DNA of 64,000 nt from a virus: IMG/VR virus record IMGVR_UViG_3300020179_000029, positions 1 through 64,000 of that record; one strand, written 5' to 3'. How positions within the stretch are numbered: position 1 is the stretch's first letter; every line of letters begins with the position of its first letter. The notes beneath the pieces are model-generated. The model was not told the DNA's origin and ran no database searches. It worked only from the letters and a program-made list of their open reading frames with translations. This document shows, one piece after another, positions 60,371-64,000 of the stretch. The position numbers were made by a program, and so were the translations under genes.

Positions 60371-60526
60371 ATGTCCTGGGTATTGATTTTCTACACTGTA
60401 ACTGGTAAAATTGATGTACATGAATTCAAGCATGTCCGAGATTGTAATTACGTAATGATGATATATTATCATTCCCCCTATAAATTTAACTTTAGATGTG
60501 AGTATAGACATGGAAAAGAACAATGA
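60371..60526 (+). CDS. 51-residue unknown protein
   Basis: Reads MSWVLIFYTVTGKIDVHEFK to FRCEYRHGKEQ. No good SD, but aromatic-rich composition. Overlaps the next gene. Confidence 0.4.
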   Translation: MSWVLIFYTVTGKIDVHEFKHVRDCNYVMMIYYHSPYKFNFRCEYRHGKEQ

Positions 60527-60854
60527 AAGTATCAAGCATGATAATGACGATCTTAGCAGCGATAGGGATGCTATTTGTGCTAATACCGGGTATAGGTATT
60601 CTACTTGGCCTTTTGATGCAGATGATAAAGGGTTTGATGGGATGAAAGTATCCGGCAATGACGTGACATTGGATTGGGAGACTTCCGATCGCATTACAGT
60701 GTGCACACTTAAACACCACCTTGAAATGATTTACGAAAAAGAGACAAACCATAAAGTGTTTGCCGAGTGGTATCATGAAGATGATAAAGAGTATGATCGT
60801 AAATTAAAGAAAGCTCTCAAACGGGTATTAAGGTACTTTGGTGAGGAAGAATAA
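60510..60854 (+). CDS. 114-residue unknown protein
   Basis: ATG at 60510 (or GTG 60498). Acidic start (EKNNESIKHDNDDLSSDRDA), then VTLDWETSDRITVCTLKHHL and KKALKRVLRYFGEEE. No family recognised. Confidence 0.55.
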   Translation: MEKNNESIKHDNDDLSSDRDAICANTGYRYSTWPFDADDKGFDGMKVSGNDVTLDWETSDRITVCTLKHHLEMIYEKETNHKVFAEWYHEDDKEYDRKLKKALKRVLRYFGEEE

Positions 60855-61198
60855 TGCAAAAAATAGTCATCAATACAGACTACGGCGGCTTTGGCCTTTC
60901 TGAAAAGGCAACTGAACTTTTATTTAAATTAAAAAAATGGAAGTTTATTAAACACAACACCTCCTCTGACTTTACCCTATACTACAAAGACTGCATCGGA
61001 GAAGACAATCTTTTTGAAGAGCGAGACTTAAAGCGTGATGATCCCGAACTTATTGAGGTGGTAAAGACTCTCAAAAAAAAAGCCAATGGACAATATGCCA
61101 ACCTTAAAATCGTATCTGTTCCGGATGATGTAAAGTGGTTCATTCAGGAACATGATGGATGTGAGTGGGTGGCGGAAGAACATAGAGTGTGGGAATGA
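60854..61198 (+). CDS. 114-residue unknown protein
   Basis: Start in the previous stop (TAATG). QKIVINTDYGGFGLSEKATE and VVKTLKKKANGQYANLKIVS. The N-terminal NTDYGGFGLSEKA is a known phage/bacterial small-protein motif, unknown function. Overlaps the next by 4 bases. Confidence 0.6.
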   Translation: MQKIVINTDYGGFGLSEKATELLFKLKKWKFIKHNTSSDFTLYYKDCIGEDNLFEERDLKRDDPELIEVVKTLKKKANGQYANLKIVSVPDDVKWFIQEHDGCEWVAEEHRVWE

Positions 61199-61440
61199 AA
61201 GCATGGCGTGAGACGGAATTTTTTTCCTTTTATTTCTACAATGAAAAGGATGGAAAGATCATAGGGTGTGTCCATAGACTTGGGACTCAGAACGTCATAT
61301 ATACTGCTAAAATATACAATGACATTCATGAACGAGTCCTTGGTCTGTACATCGATGCCTCTCATGCCAGGAAAGCAGTAGAGAGTTTTTGGATGATGGA
61401 AGAAAACACACTCACCTACGAAAATAACACAATCCCATGA
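61195..61440 (+). CDS. 81-residue unknown protein
   Basis: Beta-rich (TEFFSFYFYNEKDGKIIGCV), aromatic, ends DEENTLTYE-like. Start at 61195 after GGGAA. No family recognised. Confidence 0.5.
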   Translation: MKAWRETEFFSFYFYNEKDGKIIGCVHRLGTQNVIYTAKIYNDIHERVLGLYIDASHARKAVESFWMMEENTLTYENNTIP

Positions 61441-61619
61441 GTAATGTGGTCCAATTTCCAACCTATCAGTATGTGGCCGTGTGCCCGATGTGTGGGGGAA
61501 GTAATTGGATTATATTGATGTCAAAGGCCCAACCCCCTAATCAAAAAATAGTGGAGATAGAGTGTTGTAATTGTTCAGCCATTATGATATTAGATGAGAT
61601 AGAGGTTGAAAAGAAGTAA
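61437..61619 (+). CDS. Zinc-ribbon protein
   Basis: 60 residues with CPMCGGSNWI and ECCNCSAIMIL, a two-Cys-pair zinc ribbon. Overlaps the previous gene by 4 bases. Function unknown. Confidence 0.6.
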   Translation: MSNVVQFPTYQYVAVCPMCGGSNWIILMSKAQPPNQKIVEIECCNCSAIMILDEIEVEKK

Positions 61620-61622
61620 ACA

Positions 61623-61778
61623 ATGAACGAAGAAGACTTAGTATACCGTTTACGCAAACGAGCAGAGATTAGGAGACAGATTCCAACCCGCAAGTCTGTA
61701 AAGGAAGGAAAGCCAGACCGTATTGCCGATCTTTTGGAAGAGGCCGCTGATGAAATAGAAAGGTTGAGAAATAAATAG
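61623..61778 (+). CDS. 51-residue helical protein, widespread in phages
   Basis: MNEEDLVYRLRKRAEIRRQI and KPDRIADLLEEAADEIERLR are a motif common in phage accessory genes. Function unknown. An ATAAATA (61771-61777) overlaps its end. Confidence 0.6.
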   Translation: MNEEDLVYRLRKRAEIRRQIPTRKSVKEGKPDRIADLLEEAADEIERLRNK

Positions 61779-61790
61779 AAGAGAGAAGAA

Positions 61791-61839
61791 TCGTGGCGAT
61801 AACTAACTCTATGGCCGAAGGCCATCCCCATGCCCACGA
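61791..61839. repeat. Nested hairpin in a short gap
   Basis: Outer TCGTGG / CCACGA and inner ATGGCC-GAA-GGCCAT stems (61811-61825). It lies between two genes and may be a processing or attenuation element. Confidence 0.55.
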
Positions 61840-61856
61840 CCTAAGGAAATAACAAA

Positions 61857-62174
61857 ATGAAACACGTAATAATGCTATTTTTACTTCTTCTACCATTAAA
61901 ATCGTATGGGCAGTGGGAGGGGGCAATGTTGTCCATGACGTGTGGTCCTTTACAGGATATTTTGAATATTGTGATGGGAAAGAACTTCAATGAATATCCT
62001 TATTGGACAGGTATCAATAAACAGGATGGAGTGAATGTGGTGATGTTTGTAAATGAAAAGACACAGAGTTGGACACTAGTACATATAGAGGAGAGGTCAA
62101 AATTGTCGTGTGTGATAGGGGTAGGTAGGGGGTATTGGGTAAAGGAAGATAAGAATAAGAATAATTCTTATTAA
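61857..62174 (+). CDS. Exported small protein with signal peptide
   Basis: 105 residues. MKHVIMLFLLLLPLKSYG is a signal peptide, then TCGPLQDILNIVMGKNFNEY, GINKQDGVNVVMFVNEKTQS, WTLVHIEER and CVIGVGRGY. The pattern of two Cys and WT-V is seen in small exported proteins of marine phages. Role unknown. The end overlaps a palindrome. Confidence 0.65.
   Translation: MKHVIMLFLLLLPLKSYGQWEGAMLSMTCGPLQDILNIVMGKNFNEYPYWTGINKQDGVNVVMFVNEKTQSWTLVHIEERSKLSCVIGVGRGYWVKEDKNKNNSY
62154..62172. repeat. 19-bp palindrome AATAAGAAT-A-ATTCTTATT
   Basis: Perfect inverted repeat overlapping the stop of the exported protein. Identical arms at 62633-62651. No T-run follows on the plus strand. Confidence 0.9.
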
Positions 62175-62175
62175 A

Positions 62176-62406
62176 ATGACAAAGAAGAAAACAATTATGA
62201 TGCGATATTTTAATATATTTTTTAGTCTCGCCCCGGCACCGGTATTTTTTATAGGGGCATTATTAAGTTATTTTTATTCACATCATGGTATAGAAATGCC
62301 GTTAATGTGGATAGTAATGTGTATGGCCCATATAAGCCCGTGGTTGATGTGGTGGCAACAGAGAGCTTTTCAAAAATTCCAAACTCTTCCAGACAAACAG
62401 CAGTGA
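62176..62406 (+). CDS. Small membrane protein
   Basis: 76 residues with two TM segments (IFFSLAPAPVFFIGALLSYF and MPLMWIVMCMAHISPWLMWW). Basic N-terminus. Function unknown. Confidence 0.6.
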   Translation: MTKKKTIMMRYFNIFFSLAPAPVFFIGALLSYFYSHHGIEMPLMWIVMCMAHISPWLMWWQQRAFQKFQTLPDKQQ

Positions 62407-62618
62407 TAGTGTCCGTTGATTACAGCCACTATATCACGATATAAGTCCCACAACCGTTCGGGGTACTGTTCGTAGTAGCCGTTGGTAATGTAGCCTATAT
62501 CATAAGCACGTACAGTACCAACCGGTCCACGAATATACATCCAAGTAACTGGCCCATGGTCACTGTTACTTACCACGTCTTGAGCGAACCCTAGATGATC
62601 TATTTCTATCCATTCCAT
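62370..62618 (-). CDS. Possible minus-strand gene, 82 residues
   Basis: Open on the minus strand across a gap otherwise free of plus-strand genes (62407-62640). Reads MEWIEIDHLGFAQDVVSNSD and GTVRAYDIGYITNGYYEQYP, with good Trp/Tyr/Gly use. No SD is clear; 36 bases overlap the membrane gene end to end. It could also be a chance ORF. Confidence 0.4.
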   Translation of the reverse strand: MEWIEIDHLGFAQDVVSNSDHGPVTWMYIRGPVGTVRAYDIGYITNGYYEQYPERLWDLYRDIVAVINGHYHCCLSGRVWNF

Positions 62619-62632
62619 CTAATATATATTTA

Positions 62633-62651
62633 AATAAGAATTATTCTTATT
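62633..62651. repeat. 19-bp palindrome AATAAGAAT-T-ATTCTTATT
   Basis: Perfect inverted repeat, same arms as at 62154, in the gap before the small plus-strand genes. Followed by AAAGTAATAGCCT, which recurs (TAAGTAATAGCCT) in the promoter before 63046. Confidence 0.9.
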
Positions 62652-62673
62652 AAAGTAATAGCCTGGAGATAAT

Positions 62674-62820
62674 GTGTTTGTGTGGGGTAGAGTTAGCATA
62701 GGGAGACGCGTTTATGCCCGTATGCCTCCCAGAAAACAATACCGGGTATACCTTACTAAAGTGTACGGAGATAACAGGGATTCCGCAGTTGATTTTAATT
62801 CCGTAAACCGTCATAATTAG
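62674..62820 (+). CDS. Possible 48-residue basic protein
   Basis: GTG start after GGAG (6-base spacing), reads MFVWGRVSIGRRVYARMPPR and KQYRVYLTKVYGDNRDSAVD. Its 3' end overlaps the promoter at 62789-62817. Basic and compact; chance ORF not excluded. Confidence 0.35.
   Translation: MFVWGRVSIGRRVYARMPPRKQYRVYLTKVYGDNRDSAVDFNSVNRHN
62789..62817 (+). promoter_or_regulatory. sigma70-type promoter of the conserved-spacer family
   Basis: TTGATT (62789-62794), 17-base spacer with TTCCGTAAA, CATAAT (62812-62817). Confidence 0.7.
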
Positions 62821-62843
62821 TGTATAGTGAATAAGGAGATTGA

Positions 62844-63014
62844 ATGATGGGGTTATTAGAGATTCTAAATGTGTTGTTGATTGGGTGGTTTGTGGGCTTT
62901 GTATCGTTTGCCTTTATTGATTGCTTTATGATTTCCCGCCGTATTCGGAAAGACCGTGAGCGGACGGATATGGAAATCGCTCGTATCAAAGCCGCACGTT
63001 CCGTAACGCGTTGA
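62844..63014 (+). CDS. 56-residue membrane protein
   Basis: Strong SD AAGGAGA. One TM (ILNVLLIGWFVGFVSFAFID) and a basic tail (ISRRIRKDRERTDMEIARIK). Function unknown. Its stop contains the -35 of the next promoter (TTGATC). Confidence 0.55.
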   Translation: MMGLLEILNVLLIGWFVGFVSFAFIDCFMISRRIRKDRERTDMEIARIKAARSVTR

Positions 63015-63039
63015 TCTTAATTAAGTAATAGCCTACAAT
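63011..63039 (+). promoter_or_regulatory. sigma70-type promoter, possibly leaderless
   Basis: TTGATC (63011-63016), 17-base spacer with AAGTAATAGCC, TACAAT (63034-63039). The next ATG (63046) lies about at the expected transcription start, so the mRNA may lack a leader. Confidence 0.6.
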
Positions 63040-63045
63040 TATATT

Positions 63046-63492
63046 ATGATTAAAGTATTAAAGCCAACAGATGAGTTTGACCAAGACCTGAAAGCCAGAG
63101 GTCTTCGTCGGACTCAGGAATTAGCCGATATCGTGGCAAGTGATACCGGTAAAAAAGACGCCGAGGGGAATCCGATCTATACCTTTGGCGGGGTGTATCG
63201 TCAGAAGATCGTTCCTATTGATAATGAAGTACCACTTGTGAAGAAGAAAAGAGGAGCTGCTAGAATGAATGTTGAGCAAAATGTAGTAAAGGCCAAAGGT
63301 GCCGTGTATACCTTTAAGAAAGCCCCCCGTGAGGGTAGCAAGCTTTCAACCGCCGTTGGAATCGTTGGTGCCACCGGTAAAGATGATAAACCGGCCTGTA
63401 TTAATGCCATTGCCACCACCATGGGTGTAACCAAGGGCAATGCCTCAATCTACTACGCCAAAGCCAAAGCCCTGATTGAGGCTGGCCTGTAA
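63046..63492 (+). CDS. 148-residue basic unknown protein
   Basis: MIKVLKPTDEFDQDLKARGL, then KKKRGAARMNVEQNVVKAKG and a C-terminal helix-turn-helix-like end (TTMGVTKGNASIYYAKAKAL). No SD before the ATG. Possible DNA-binding protein, unproven. Higher G+C than the virion genes. Confidence 0.6.
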   Translation: MIKVLKPTDEFDQDLKARGLRRTQELADIVASDTGKKDAEGNPIYTFGGVYRQKIVPIDNEVPLVKKKRGAARMNVEQNVVKAKGAVYTFKKAPREGSKLSTAVGIVGATGKDDKPACINAIATTMGVTKGNASIYYAKAKALIEAGL

Positions 63493-63499
63493 TTAGATT

Positions 63500-63997
63500 T
63501 AGATGGGGGAGGGGCGGTGATCCGCCTACTCTTAAACAACAGCAACTCGTCGGGAGACGCTCGGTGTGCCCCTTATAGATGACGCTTTTTTGGGGAAGTG
63601 GCGAGAGACCATTTGTGGATTGCGCCTACTTTTAAACGACTATGTGAAGTGCCCCTTACATAAACTCGTTGGCTCATCACCAACTAGTGTGACCCGCATG
63701 AAGGAAGTGGACTGATAATCCACGGGTGGTTCTGGTAGAAAGACCTACTACGGTGACGTAGTAGCCCAAACCTACCACATCGAAAGATGCCGTCTAACCG
63801 AACGGGCGTTGGCAATACGAGAATCTCCATAGTGGGCGAGTGGATGGAAGGCGAAAGCTATAGTTACCACGGCTATGGAGAAGCACCCTATTACGAATAA
63901 GACTTATTCTTATCTCCAGGACCGCGGCCTAGCTATCTCCTATCATCAAACCCCACAGCTAGCCGTGGTCCACCCCCACGGCTCCTCGTGGTTTTTT
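63500..63997 (+). ncRNA. Candidate large structured non-coding RNA
   Basis: About 500 bases without an ORF, packed with hairpins: GGCGG/CCGCC (63513-63526), CGTC-GGGA-GACG (63548-63559, GNRA loop), GTTGG/CCAAC (63668-63684), GTGGA/TCCAC (63707-63723), CTACTACG/CGTAGTAG (about 63745-63764), and CTCCATAG/CTATGGAG (63825-63880) enclosing a multibranch. A module GCCTACT..TTAAAC...GCCCCTTA occurs twice (from 63524 and from 63624). It ends in a paired-hairpin terminator. A GOLLD- or ROOL-type phage RNA is possible; the class is not determined. Confidence 0.5.
63953..63997 (+). terminator. Paired-hairpin terminator
   Basis: CCACAG-CTAG-CCGTGG (63953-63968) followed by CCACG-GCTCCT-CGTGG (63976-63991) and TTTTTT. 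Same pair as at 57959, here with a T-run. Confidence 0.85.
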
Positions 63998-64000
63998 GAT

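Noticed and set aside
63668-63684. Second anticodon-like hairpin (loop CTCATCA)
   Set aside because: Loop position 37 would be a pyrimidine and no other tRNA arms fit.
63707-63723. tRNA-Ile-like anticodon arm (GTGGA-CTGATAA-TCCAC)
   Set aside because: The arm would give a GAU anticodon, but no acceptor stem, D-arm or proper T-loop can be paired around it at tRNA distances. Kept only as a hairpin of the candidate RNA.
1-64000. CRISPR arrays, integrase, attachment sites, insertion sequences
   Set aside because: No regularly spaced direct repeats, recombinase motifs or transposase ORFs were seen; nothing points to lysogeny.

Overview
This window is a contiguous piece of a tailed-phage genome with a contracting tail, of the T4-like type. 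It carries the T4 head-neck-tail block in T4 order (genes 13-14-15-16-17-18-19-20-67-68-21-22-23). It also carries the T4 recombination and replication set: uvsY, uvsW, 55, 47, 46, 45, 44, 62, regA, 43, uvsX and 41. The DNA looks AT-rich by eye, almost every gene is on the plus strand, and genes overlap by 1-30 bases as in dense phage operons. The mix resembles T4-like phages of aquatic bacteria: BPSL0761-like protein, small heat-shock protein, peptide deformylase, SNase-like nuclease, IPT/TIG adhesin and Fe/2OG-oxygenase-like protein. No photosynthesis genes are seen. The host cannot be read from the sequence. The window starts inside gene 13 and ends just after a terminator, so it is only part of the genome.

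Layout: 0-15 kb is the virion block, with late promoters of the T4 type (consensus TATAAATA) before genes 18, 19, 67, 22, 23 and the tail-tube-like gene. 15-22 kb is recombination and late control (uvsY, uvsW, an Sm-like gene, sigma 55, 47, 46) plus peptide deformylase. 22-32 kb is a nucleotide and base-modification island: queE, a Gpt-like phosphoribosyltransferase, queD, folE, a TGT-like dpdA, a formyltransferase that fits dpdN, a P-loop kinase, queF, a MazG-like gene, queC, a 5'-nucleotidase, a class II glutamine amidotransferase, dCTP deaminase/dUTPase and a glycosyltransferase. 32-46 kb is the replisome. 45.7-53.1 kb is a late cassette of membrane proteins, an SNase-like nuclease, a putative adhesin and a charged virion-type protein, interrupted by the one clear minus-strand gene, a NUMOD3-type endonuclease-like gene. 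53.5-55.6 kb holds small unknown genes. 55.6-57.9 kb holds three tandem DUF1566/lectin-fold adhesin paralogs and a tail-fibre-assembly-like gene. 58-63.5 kb holds early-type genes with sigma70 promoters. 63.5-64 kb has no protein gene but many hairpins, and looks like a structured RNA ending in a terminator.

The most interesting system is the 7-deazaguanine island. FolE, QueD, QueE and QueC make preQ0 from GTP, QueF reduces it to preQ1, DpdA would exchange guanine in DNA for the deazaguanine base, and the formyltransferase would formylate the aminomethyl group. Together they predict 2'-deoxy-7-(formylamino)methyl-7-deazaguanine in the phage DNA. A Gpt-like enzyme in the same operon could salvage the guanine that the exchange releases. 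The QueE here has its third cluster cysteine displaced by a 34-residue spacer. Two regulatory layers are visible: T4-type late promoters, and a family of host-type promoters that share not only -35 and -10 boxes but also a conserved TTCCGTAA spacer.
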